64,000 bases of DNA. Origin: MR-S7 sp000400995. GTDB taxonomy: Bacteria > Pseudomonadota > Gammaproteobacteria > Burkholderiales > Burkholderiaceae_C. Positions 36,501 through 44,177 of this stretch are shown here, one piece after another. Positions within the stretch are counted from its first letter, which is position 1, and each line of letters starts with the position of its first letter. The stretch lies in NCBI RefSeq assembly GCF_045291395.1, contig NZ_CP152342.1, positions 5,103,196 through 5,167,195 on the forward strand, written 5' to 3'. The notes beneath the pieces are model-generated. The model saw nothing but the letters and a program-made list of their open reading frames with translations. It was not told where the DNA came from and made no database searches. Both the position numbers and the translations under genes were made by a program.

Positions 36501-37232
36501 CAGCGGCGCGCCCAGGGTGTTCAGGTGCGTGCCCCAGGTGTCCATCGGGTGCTGGGGCGGGGTTTGCAACTGGTGGTCGTTGGCCACGTAGACCACCTGG
36601 CAGCCCAGCAGCCGCGCTTCGGTGGCGACGCTGCCGCCCGCGTAGGCGTAGACCACCTGCGCCTGGCTCAGCAGGTGCCAGCGCTCGTGCGTGCCCACGG
36701 GCTGCTCGGCGAAGGGGGAGATGTCCTGCAGCGCCACGTGTTCCGGCCGCAGCCGGTAGTGGCGGCTCGGGAAGTGGCCCGAATACACCAGCGCGGCGAT
36801 GGGGCGCGGGCCCTGCCATGGCAGCGTCAGCAGCGCCGGGTCGAACCACGGCAGCGCGGCGCCCAGGGTCTGCGCCTCGCCCGTGGGCAGGGTGAAGTCC
36901 AGCCGGGCGAGCAGGTCCGGCGCATCCGGCTGCTGGATGGTGGGCGTGAAGCGCACCTGCAGACCGGGCAGCGAGCGTTCGCCCGCCTGCATCTGGATGC
37001 TGATCGGCGTCAGCCCCGCGAGGTAGTGCGAGGCCATCGCCGGGGGCGTGAGCAGCGGCGTCCACCACCCGCCATGCATCGCCACCGTATCCACCAGATA
37101 CGCCGGGTAACCCGCCCGGTTGAGCTGGTGGCACAGCATGTGCAACTGTGCCGCATGCGGGGCGCCGTCGGTGAGCAGGTGCGGCGCGTGGATGTAATAG
37201 GGCGAGGGCAGGGCGGATGCGGGTGGATGCAT
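33592..37232 (-). CDS. giant multidomain glycosyltransferase 2 (frame broken in a G6 run)
   Basis: This is a paralogue in layout of the other giant enzyme, about 1213 residues when repaired. The N-terminal part starts MHPPASALPSPYYIHAP and continues to ALDALTPQAP. The middle GT2 region has the acidic motif LVLVCDDDIEWMDADAVPEL and SCWMARRSAVLAVGGLDE. The C-terminal GT4-like domain has RIRIGWAGAAQHLGDL, FNACKSNLRLLEYGAMGWPV and VPNALDMRHW. One missing base at the G-run 36434-36439 splits it; adding a G gives LTPQAPPLLARLIETT. It is first in the glycan operon, directly downstream of a flagellin gene. Transfer of sugars to flagellin or to a carrier glycan is inferred. ATG 37230-37232 is chosen by analogy with the paralogue; a GTG at 37259 is possible. 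Confidence 0.84.
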
Positions 37233-37283
37233 GGCGTGGGGCGTGCCCTGGCGGAACACGGGTCGGTGAGTGGTATTGCTCCT

Positions 37284-37336
37284 GGTTTGATAGCCCCTTG
37301 CGCTTATCCATCAAGCGCTGGATGCCATTTTGGCTT
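37284..37336 (-). repeat. dispersed hairpin repeat, copy G
   Basis: GGTTTGATAGCCCCTTGCGC, TT, spacer ATCCATC, AAGCGCTGGATGCCATTTTGG. It lies 4 nt beyond the flagellin 1 stop and separates that gene from the glycan operon. Confidence 0.85.
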
Positions 37337-37339
37337 GTA

Positions 37340-38215
37340 TCAACTCTGGAGCAGTCTCAGCACATTCTGGGGCAACTGGTTGGCCTGGGCGATCATGGCG
37401 GTGCCGGCCTGCTGCAGGATCTGCGTGCGGCTCAGGTTGGCCGTCTCCTGAGCGAAGTCGGCATCCATGATGCGGCTGCGGGCCTGCGACTGGTTCTCCA
37501 CCGCCGTGCGCAGGTACGAGATGGTGTTCTCGAAACGGCTTTGCAGCGCGCCCAGCGTGGCGCGGCGGCCGTTCACGGCGGACAGGGCGCCGTCCAGCGC
37601 CGAGATGAGGGCGATGTTGCCGCTGGCCGCGCTGGTCACCAGGCCGGAGTTGGCGCCGCCCGCCGCCACGCCGCTGAAGGCGGCGTCGCCGTCCAGGCTG
37701 ATGTCCGCGCTGCCGATGGTGATCTGGTTCTCGGCGCCGGCGTTGGCGCCCACCTGGAAGGTGTAGTCGGTCGTGGTGCGCAGGATGGACTCGCCGTTGA
37801 ACTGGGTGGCGCTCAGCATGCGGTTGAGTTCCTTGCCCAACTGCTCGTATTCGTTGCTCAGCTTCTGGATGTCGCCGCCGGAGACGGCGCCGGAGCCGGT
37901 GGAGTTCGGCGCGTTCGACGCCTGGATCGCCAGCTCGCGCATGCGCTGCAGCATGTCGTTCATGGCCGAGAGGCCGCCTTCGGCCACCTGTGCCATGGAA
38001 ATGGCGTCGCCCGCGTTGCGGATGGCGACGTTCATGCCGCGGATCTGGGTGTTCATGCGGTCGGCGATGGCCAGGCCGGCGGCGTCGTCCTTGGCGCTGT
38101 TGATGCGCAGGCCCGAGGACAGGCGCTGCATCGTCGTGCTCAGGCTGTTGGAGTTGGCGACGGTGTTGCGCTGGGCGTTCAGCGACGGGATGTTGGTGTT
38201 GATGATCATGGACAT
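37340..38215 (-). CDS. fliC: flagellin, copy 1
   Basis: Flagellin is the filament subunit. This 291-residue protein is short and consists nearly only of the conserved D0/D1 ends: MSMIINTNIPSLNAQRNTVA, SGLRINSAKDDAAGLAIADR, and the C-terminal SRIMDADFAQETANLSRTQI with LPQNVLRLLQS. A brief beta region lies between. It is very similar to the second flagellin (39908-40777), differing mainly around residues 155-190. It lies after a terminator that follows fliD. I see only a degraded sigma28-like site upstream (38296-38322: TTCAGAAT, 11 nt, CCCGGCAG), so its expression may be low or rely on another promoter. Confidence 0.95.
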   Translation of the reverse strand: MSMIINTNIPSLNAQRNTVANSNSLSTTMQRLSSGLRINSAKDDAAGLAIADRMNTQIRGMNVAIRNAGDAISMAQVAEGGLSAMNDMLQRMRELAIQASNAPNSTGSGAVSGGDIQKLSNEYEQLGKELNRMLSATQFNGESILRTTTDYTFQVGANAGAENQITIGSADISLDGDAAFSGVAAGGANSGLVTSAASGNIALISALDGALSAVNGRRATLGALQSRFENTISYLRTAVENQSQARSRIMDADFAQETANLSRTQILQQAGTAMIAQANQLPQNVLRLLQS

Positions 38216-38337
38216 GGGCGGATTCCTTCAGATGCGAAAGAGGTTTTTTCCACTCGGGCGCATGCGCTGTGCGGCTGCAGTGCCATGCACCATGTCTGCC
38301 GGGTGTTGGAGCAAATTCTGAAGGGGGCCCAAAAAAC

Positions 38338-38363
38338 AAAAGCCCCGATGAACGGGGCTTTTT
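38338..38363 (-). terminator. intrinsic terminator after fliD
   Basis: AAAAGCCCCG (38338-38347) pairs perfectly with CGGGGCTTTT (38353-38362) around a 5-nt loop, with a T-run or A-run on each side. It lies 22 nt past the fliD stop and should separate fliD from flagellin copy 1. Confidence 0.9.
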
Positions 38364-38384
38364 GGGGCTAGTTCGGCTGCGGCA

Positions 38385-39764
38385 TCACTTGTTCCACTGG
38401 CCGACCTGGGCGCTCAGGAAGGAGCTGAGCGAGCTCATGCTGGACATCTTGGCGTCCAGCGCCTGGTACTGCTTGAGCAGGTTCTGCTCGCGCTGCGTCA
38501 GGCGCAGCTCCATGGCCTCCACCGCGCTCTCGTTGCTCTTCTTCAGCGCTTCCAGCCCCTTGGTGCGGGTGGTGATGTCGCCGTTGACGCCGTTGGCGGC
38601 GAAGGCGAAATCGCGGATGCGCGTGATCAGGCCGTCGGTGGCGCCGTCGCCGGTGAGCACCCGCTCCAGCTTGGGCAGGTCGTTCAAGGCGGCATCGAGC
38701 TTGGAGTCGTTCAGCGACAGCGTGGGGTTCTTGAAGCTGCTGTCGAGCTTCATCTCCAGGCCCAGCGAGGCGAGGGTCGCGCCATCGAGCCCGGATTGCT
38801 GCATCAGGCTGCTCATCGCGTTTTGCAGGCTGCGCACGGTGCTGTCGCCCTGCAGGGGCTGGCTGGTCTTGCTGTCCGTGTCGTAGGCCGTCAGGTTGCG
38901 CAGCAGCGAATTGAGCTTGTTGAAGGCTTCCTGGAAGGACTTGAGCTTGCCCTTGATGGCGTCCTTGTCGGAGCCGACCGAAATCTCGACGGGGGATGTG
39001 GTGGGCTTCAGCAGGTTCAGCGTCACGCCCGGCACCACGTCCTTGACCGTGTTGGAGGCAGAGGTGACGGTCATGCCGTTGATGACGAATTCGGCATCGA
39101 CGGCTGCGGTGCGCTCCATGGCCTGCCCGTCCAGGCTGGACAGCGCGCCGCCGCCCGATGCCGACATGGAGAAACCGTTCTCCTCACCCGTCTCGGTGCT
39201 GCGCACCAGCAGCCGCTCGCCCTGCCCGTCCTTGACCACCACGGCGGTGATGCCCGCGCCCGACTGGGTGATCTTGGCCGCCACGTCACCCAGCGTGTCG
39301 GTGGCGGAGATGGCGATGTTCACCGCGCCGCTGCTGTCTGCTGCGAAGCTGGTGCCCGCCGCGTCCCAGCGGCCTTTTTGCAGGGTGATCTGCCCATCGG
39401 CGCCCATCGCGCTGCCGCTGGCGAAACTGCCCGACGCCAGCGATTGCGCCTTGGCAAGCCTGTTGACCTCCAGCGAGAAGCCGGCCGCCGTGGCCGCGCT
39501 CGTGGCCGAGCCGGTGACGAAGCTCTTGTCGCCGGTGGTGAACTGCTTGCCGCGCCAGGTGTCGAGATCGGTCAGGCCCTTGGCCGCGTCGTACAGCGCC
39601 GACATGGCCGACTTGATCTGCCCGTAGGAGGAAATCTGGGTGCTGGTGCCGTTGATCTTGGCCTGGAGCAGGTCCAGGGGGCGGCGCTCCAGCTTCATCG
39701 TCTGCGTGATGATGCTGTCGACATTCAGACCGCTGCCGATGCCGAGGGATGAAAAGCCTGCCAT
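38385..39764 (-). CDS. fliD: flagellar filament cap protein FliD
   Basis: FliD (HAP2) forms the cap under which flagellin folds. The 459-residue product starts MAGFSSLGIGSGLNVDSIIT and has the conserved N-terminal segment QTMKLERRPLDLLQAKINGT. Central Ig-like domains contain TVTSASNTVKDVVPGVTLNL. The coiled C-terminus (EAMELRLTQREQNLLKQYQA) ends SFLSAQVGQWNK. It lies between two flagellin genes on the same strand. A terminator for the upstream flagellin lies just 5' of it, so it needs its own promoter in 39765-39844, which I cannot identify. Confidence 0.95.
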   Translation of the reverse strand: MAGFSSLGIGSGLNVDSIITQTMKLERRPLDLLQAKINGTSTQISSYGQIKSAMSALYDAAKGLTDLDTWRGKQFTTGDKSFVTGSATSAATAAGFSLEVNRLAKAQSLASGSFASGSAMGADGQITLQKGRWDAAGTSFAADSSGAVNIAISATDTLGDVAAKITQSGAGITAVVVKDGQGERLLVRSTETGEENGFSMSASGGGALSSLDGQAMERTAAVDAEFVINGMTVTSASNTVKDVVPGVTLNLLKPTTSPVEISVGSDKDAIKGKLKSFQEAFNKLNSLLRNLTAYDTDSKTSQPLQGDSTVRSLQNAMSSLMQQSGLDGATLASLGLEMKLDSSFKNPTLSLNDSKLDAALNDLPKLERVLTGDGATDGLITRIRDFAFAANGVNGDITTRTKGLEALKKSNESAVEAMELRLTQREQNLLKQYQALDAKMSSMSSLSSFLSAQVGQWNK

Positions 39765-39844
39765 GTCCTGGTCCTTTGCCGGTGGTTGGATGTGATTTTG
39801 CCGTTATGCCACACGTTGAAGAAGGCCAAAAGCCCGAAAAGCGG

Positions 39845-39883
39845 AAAAAACCGAAGGGCCTGCTGGCCCCCCGGCTTCTTCGG
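39845..39883 (-). terminator. intrinsic terminator after flagellin copy 2
   Basis: On the minus strand CCGAA, an 8-nt bulge, GGGCC, loop AGCA, GGCCC and TTCGG form a stem that runs directly into TTTTTT (plus-strand A-run 39845-39850). It lies 25 nt beyond the flagellin 2 stop. Confidence 0.8.
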
Positions 39884-39907
39884 ACTGCGCGGCCCGGAGG
39901 GCGGCGG

Positions 39908-40777
39908 TCAGCGCAGCAGCGACAGCACGCCTTGGGGCAACTGGTTGGCCTGGGCGATCATGGCGGTGCCGGCCTGCTGCAGGATCTGCGTGCGGCTCAG
40001 GTTGGCCGTTTCGGCGGCGAAGTCGGCGTCCATGATGCGGCTGCGGGCTTGCGACTGGTTTTCCACCGCCGTGCGCAGGTAGCTCACGGTGTTCTCGAAG
40101 CGGCTTTGCAGCGCGCCCAGCGTGGCGCGGCGGCCGTTCACGGCGGACAGGGCATTGTCCAGCGCCGAGATCACTGCGATGTTGCCGCTGGCCGCGCTGG
40201 TCACCAGGGCGGAATTGGTGCCCTGCGTCACGCCGCTGAAGGCGGTGTCGCCGTTCAGGCTGATGTCTCCGCTGTTGATGGTGATCTGGTTCTCGGCACC
40301 GGCATTGGCACCCACCTGGAAGGTGTAGTTGCCGGTGGTTTGCAGGATCTGCTCGCCGTTGAACTGGGTGGCGCTCAGCATGCGGTTGAGTTCCTTGCCC
40401 AGCTGCTCGTATTCGTTGCTCAGCTTCTGGATGTCGCCGCCGGAGACGGCGCCGGAGCCGGTGGAGTTCGGCGCGTTCGAGGCCTGCACGGCGATGTCGC
40501 GCATGCGCTGCAGCATGTCGTTCATGGCCGAGAGGCCGCCTTCTGCCACCTGCGCCATGGAGATGGCGTCGCCCGCGTTGCGGATGGCGACGTTCATGCC
40601 GCGGATCTGGGTGTTCATGCGGTCGGCGATGGCCAGGCCGGCGGCGTCGTCCTTGGCGCTGTTGATGCGCAGGCCCGAGGACAGGCGCTGCATCGTCGTG
40701 CTCAGGCTGTTGGACGACTGGATGGTGTTGCGCTGGGCATTCAGCGAAGCGATGTTGGAGTTGATGATCATCGACAT
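39908..40777 (-). CDS. fliC: flagellin, copy 2
   Basis: This is the second flagellin gene, 289 residues, with the same D0/D1-only architecture as copy 1 (MSMIINSNIASLNAQRNTIQ at the start, QQAGTAMIAQANQLPQGVLS near the end). The two genes share long identical DNA stretches in both end regions, which suggests a recent duplication or ongoing gene conversion. This copy has a near-perfect sigma28 promoter (40871-40897) about 94 nt upstream and a strong terminator, so it is probably the main filament gene. The short surface-exposed region would leave few sites for glycosylation, but Ser/Thr are present in it (residues ~150-200). Confidence 0.95.
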   Translation of the reverse strand: MSMIINSNIASLNAQRNTIQSSNSLSTTMQRLSSGLRINSAKDDAAGLAIADRMNTQIRGMNVAIRNAGDAISMAQVAEGGLSAMNDMLQRMRDIAVQASNAPNSTGSGAVSGGDIQKLSNEYEQLGKELNRMLSATQFNGEQILQTTGNYTFQVGANAGAENQITINSGDISLNGDTAFSGVTQGTNSALVTSAASGNIAVISALDNALSAVNGRRATLGALQSRFENTVSYLRTAVENQSQARSRIMDADFAAETANLSRTQILQQAGTAMIAQANQLPQGVLSLLR

Positions 40778-40870
40778 AAAAAGCTCCTTGGCAGTGGATC
40801 AGGGGTTTGCCCGGTGCCAGGGGTGCTTCTCTGCGCCTCTGGCGACGAGCCGTTGAGCTCGTTGTTCCTG

Positions 40871-40897
40871 TTATCGGGTGTTACAGGAAAAACTTTA
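40871..40897 (-). promoter_or_regulatory. FliA (sigma28) promoter of flagellin copy 2
   Basis: On the minus strand TAAAGTTT, an 11-nt spacer and CCCGATAA match the sigma28 consensus at 15 of 16 positions. It sits about 94 nt upstream of the flagellin ATG. It is the strongest promoter match I see in the window. Confidence 0.85.
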
Positions 40898-41031
40898 GTC
40901 CCGCTCCAAAGCGTGGACTTGTCGGCGTTTTGGCGGGCTTATCGTCCCCTTGGAAGCGGCCCGGATAGGCCATCATTGGGGATGCCTTCGATGCCCGGGC
41001 ATGCCTTGCTCACTTTTTTGCTTTGCGGGGC

Positions 41032-41058
41032 TTAATTTGGAAGCGAGATGGCCGATAA
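41032..41058 (+). promoter_or_regulatory. FliA (sigma28) promoter of fliST
   Basis: TTAATTTG, 11 nt, then a perfect GCCGATAA. The -10 box is exact and the -35 matches 5 of 8. It lies 37 nt before the fliS ATG at 41096. With the flagellin promoter it makes a divergent late-gene control region in the 318-bp gap 40778-41095. Confidence 0.7.
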
Positions 41059-41095
41059 GAGACAGAACACGGACAAGACAATGGAAGGATCTCGC

Positions 41096-41501
41096 ATGTA
41101 CACCCCCCGGCGCCAGGGCCTCCGCCGCCGCTTACCGGCAGGTGGACTTGAATTCCCAGGTCTTGAGCGCATCGCCGCATGGCCTGATCGGTCTTCTGTA
41201 TGCCGAATTGCGCTCCTGCCTGGTCGGCGCCAAGGGTGCGATCGAGCGGGGCGACGTGAACACCAAGGTGCGCCTGATCGACAAGTCCATGCGTCTGCTC
41301 GACGAGGGGCTGCTGGCCGGGCTGGACATGCGCGCCGGCGGCGAGCTGGCCGCCAACCTGCACCGGCTCTATTCCTACTGCCTGCTGCGCCTGACCCAGG
41401 CCAACGCCCAGGGCGACGCCGCCATCGTCGAGGAAGTGCTGCGGGTGCTCCAGCCGGTCATGGATGGCTGGAACGAAATCGGGGGGCAGGCGCGTGCCTG
41501 A
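41096..41501 (+). CDS. fliS: flagellin export chaperone FliS (frame shifted at a C6 run)
   Basis: FliS binds flagellin and stops it polymerising in the cytoplasm. The FliS sequence (AAAYRQVDLNSQVLSASPHG, LLYAELRSCLVGAKGAIERG, AANLHRLYSYCLLRLTQAN) is in the frame ending at 41501. The only ATG with a good ribosome site (AAGGA, 6 nt) is at 41096 in another frame (MYTP). A net change of -1 or +2 bases in or near the C-run 41103-41108 would join them, for example to MYTPGARASAAAYRQV. No suitable start exists in the FliS frame itself. It is read divergently from flagellin copy 2. Confidence 0.85.
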
Positions 41502-41511
41502 CCGCACAGAT

Positions 41512-41835
41512 ATGGAAATGACCACCAGGAAGGCAGACCCCGGGATGCTGATCGACTTCTACAAGGCCATCGAGGAAAGCAGCGCCAAGATGCTGGAGGC
41601 CGCCAAACTGCGCGACTGGGACGGGGTGGTGCGCTACGAGGGGGCCTGCGCAGTGCTGATCGAGCAGCTGCGCTATACCTCGCAGCAACAGGAACTGTTG
41701 CCCGAGCACCGCAAGGAAAAGGCGCGCATCATGCAGCGCATCCTGCGCAACGACGCGCAGATCCGCATCCTGGCCGAGCCGTGGATGGCGCAGTTCGAGC
41801 ACATGTTCGACGGGCAACCGCAGGTGATGCACTGA
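41512..41835 (+). CDS. fliT: FliT-like flagellar chaperone
   Basis: FliT-type proteins are small helical chaperones for FliD and can act on flagellar gene control. The product is about 107 residues (start MEMTTRKADPG) and helical (MLIDFYKAIEESSAKMLEAA, LIEQLRYTSQQQELLPEHRK). It ends FEHMFDGQPQVMH. It follows fliS by 10 nt and is closed by a strong terminator. The start is uncertain: ATG 41512, 41518 or 41545 (MLIDFYK, with AGGAAGG upstream) are all possible. Assignment rests on position and size. Confidence 0.8.
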   Translation: MEMTTRKADPGMLIDFYKAIEESSAKMLEAAKLRDWDGVVRYEGACAVLIEQLRYTSQQQELLPEHRKEKARIMQRILRNDAQIRILAEPWMAQFEHMFDGQPQVMH

Positions 41836-41860
41836 GGGCGCCCGGGCGTATGCCTGTGAA

Positions 41861-41891
41861 AAAAGCCGGCACCGCGAGGTGGCCGGCTTTT
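41861..41891. terminator. bidirectional terminator between fliT and fliE
   Basis: AAAAGCCGGC (41861-41870) pairs with GCCGGCTTTT (41882-41891) across an 11-nt loop, with A/T runs on both outer sides. It serves the convergent ends of fliT (plus) and fliE (minus). Confidence 0.9.
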
Positions 41892-41898
41892 ATTTTAT

Positions 41899-41950
41899 AG
41901 ATGAAAAATGGCTCTGGCGCTTATGTGGCAAGCGCTGGCAGCTATCAATA
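41899..41950 (-). repeat. dispersed hairpin repeat, copy H
   Basis: On the minus strand it reads TTATTGATAGCTGCCAGCGC, TTG, CCACAT, AAGCGCCAGAGCCATTTTTC. It lies 9 nt past the fliE stop and next to the fliT terminator. Confidence 0.85.
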
Positions 41951-41958
41951 AAGTAGCA

Positions 41959-42273
41959 TCAGACCTGCATGTTCATGATGTCGGTATAGGCCTGCACCAT
42001 GCGGTTGCGCACGTGCAGCGTGGCCTGGAAGCCGATCTGCGCCTTCTGCATGGCGACCATGGTTTCCTCGATGCTCACGTTGGGGTTTTCCAGCTGCACC
42101 TCGCGCTGCAGGTCGCTGGAACGGTCCTGGGCGGCGCTCACGGACTGCAGGGCGCTCTTGAAGGCGTGGGAGAAGCCGACGTCCTGCGTGCCTCCTTCCT
42201 GCGGCGCGGTGGCGCGGCGCGCCACCTGCGTGCCCGTCAGGGGGAGGTTGGTGCTTGCGATGCGCAGATCCAT
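41959..42273 (-). CDS. fliE: flagellar hook-basal body adaptor FliE
   Basis: FliE joins the MS ring to the proximal rod. The 104-residue product starting at ATG 42271-42273 (MDLRIASTNLPLTG) has the conserved C-terminal half: SHAFKSALQSVSAAQDRSSD, the segment with QLENPNVSIEETMVAMQKAQ, and VRNRMVQAYTDIMNMQV. An upstream in-frame extension to 42354 is not typical of the family. It is divergent from fliF across 165 nt (42274-42438) that should hold both promoters. I see an A/T-rich stretch (ATTCAATAAT near 42391) before fliF but no clear consensus. Confidence 0.93.
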   Translation of the reverse strand: MDLRIASTNLPLTGTQVARRATAPQEGGTQDVGFSHAFKSALQSVSAAQDRSSDLQREVQLENPNVSIEETMVAMQKAQIGFQATLHVRNRMVQAYTDIMNMQV

Positions 42274-42438
42274 GGCGGTGGTGTGGCAAGGGTTCAGGAA
42301 TGGTGCGATCGTAGGCGGGCGGGCCGCGGCGCGGCCGGGGGAAATGATGGACAAAGGCGCGCCTTATCCGGTGAACGGGGGAGGGGGGCTATTCAATAAT
42401 CGCCGCACCGCCGCCATCCTGCCCGGCGTCCGCCTTGC

Positions 42439-44147
42439 ATGGAAAACACGATGTCCTCCGCCGTTGCCGAACTTCCCGTCGCTCCGCCTGCCGCTGCCGC
42501 GCCGTCCTGGCCGCAGCGGTTCGCGTCCCTCGACCGGTCCGCGCGCCTGCGCCTGGGCGCCGCAGCGGCGCTGCTCGTGGCCGGCGTGGTGGCAGCGATT
42601 TTCTTCAGCCGCCAGCCCGACTACCGGGTGCTGTTCGCCAACCTGAACGACAAGGATGGCGGGGCCATCGTGGCCCAGCTGTCGCAGATGAACGTGCCCT
42701 ACAAGTACGCCGAGGGGGGCGGCGCCATCCTGGTGCCGTCCGAGCGCGTGCACGACGTGCGCCTGCGCCTGGCCACGCAGGGCCTGCCCAAGGGTTCGGT
42801 GACGGGCTTCGAACTGATGGAAGCCAACCGCTTCGGCATGACGCAGTTCCAGGAGCGGCTCAACTTCCAGCGCGGACTGGAGGGGGAGTTGACCCGCTCC
42901 ATCCAGGCGCTGGCCTCGGTGCAGAGCGCGCGCGTGCATTTGGCACTGCCCAACCAGAACGGTTTCTTCCGGGAACAGCAGAAGCCTTCGGCCTCGGTGC
43001 TGGTGAGCTTGTATCCGGGGCGCTTTCTGGACCGCACGCAGCTCGCCGGCATCGTGCACCTCGTGGCCTCCAGCGTGCCCGAGCTCGCACCCTCGGCAGT
43101 GAGCGTGCTCGACGACACGGGCAAGCTGCTGTCGCAGTCGCCCGACGGCGCCGCCGGCGCCAGCGCGGACGCGCAGCAGCTCGCCTACGTGCAGCAGATC
43201 GAGCAGCAGTACACGCGCCGCATCCTGGACATCCTGGAGCCCGTGGTGGGCAAGAACAACGTCAAGGCGCAGGTCACGGCCGAGGTGGACTTCAGCCAGA
43301 CCGAATCCACCGTGGAGCAGCACCGTCCCAACCTGACGCCTGACTCCAGCGCCGTGCGCAGCCAGCAGATCGTGGAGAGCACGGGCGTGCAGGGCGCGCA
43401 GCCGCCCGCCGGCGTGCCTGGCGCCGTGAGCAACCAGCCACCGCAGAATTCCACCGCGCCCATCAACGGCGCCAACCCCCGCCTACCGCCGTGAACGGCC
43501 AGCAGCAACAGGGTGCGCAGGGGCAGCCCTTGGGCAAGCGCGAGTCCATCACCAACTACGAGGTGGACAAGACCACGCGCGTCACGCGCGGCGGCAGCGG
43601 TGCCATCCGGCGCGTGAGCGCGGCCGTGGTGGTCAACTACCAGCCCGCGAGCGAGGGGCCGGGCAAGCCGACGGTGAACAAGGCGCTCACGCCCGAGCAG
43701 GTCGAGCAGATGACGGCCCTGGTGCGCGAGACCATCGGCTTCAGCAAGGAGCGCGGCGACTCGGTGAACCTGATGAACGCGCCGTTCCTGGTGGAAGAAG
43801 TGGTGCAGGCCGACCTGCCGCTGTGGAAGCAGCCCGAGGTGGTCGAGCTGGCCAAGACCCTGGGCTGGCCCGTGGGCATCTCGCTGGCGGTGGCGCTGCT
43901 GCTGCTGGGCCTGGTGCGGCCGGCGCTGAAGTCGCGTGCCCCCGCCGCGACGGCGCAGCAGCCGGGCGGCCAGGTGAACGCTATCGAGTCCGAGGAACTG
44001 CAGCGCCCCGCGCTGCCCGCCCCGGCGCAGGTGCAGGAGCTGCCGCCCACGGTCGAGCAGCAGCGCCTGGACGAGGCGCGCGTGCTGGCCAAGGAAAACC
44101 CCGTGGCCGTGGCCAACATTCTCAAAACCTGGGTCAACGGCGATTGA
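42439..44147 (+). CDS. fliF: flagellar MS-ring protein FliF (frame broken in a C5 run)
   Basis: FliF forms the MS ring, the base on which the export gate and rotor assemble. The N-terminal part has the first membrane helix (LGAAAALLVAGVVAAIFF) and the secretin-like ring domains (DYRVLFANLNDKDGGAIVAQ, LNFQRGLEGELTRSIQALAS, VEQHRPNLTPDSSAVRSQQI). The C-terminal part (KRESITNYEVDKTTRVTRGG, the second membrane helix near 43870-43925, and the FliG-binding tail AVANILKTWVNGD) is in another frame. Adding one C to 43476-43480 gives INGANPPPTAVNGQQQ and a 569-residue protein of normal size. As read, the first frame stops at 43494. Confidence 0.92.
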
Positions 44148-44177
44148 TGCCGGCCCGCAACCGAGAACGAGTCTGGT

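Noticed and set aside
20411..37232. Recent horizontal transfer of the glycan operon
   Set aside because: No transposase, integrase, tRNA or flanking direct repeat is seen. By eye the GC richness matches the flanks, and the hairpin repeats continue through it. A computed GC and codon profile would be needed to reopen the idea.
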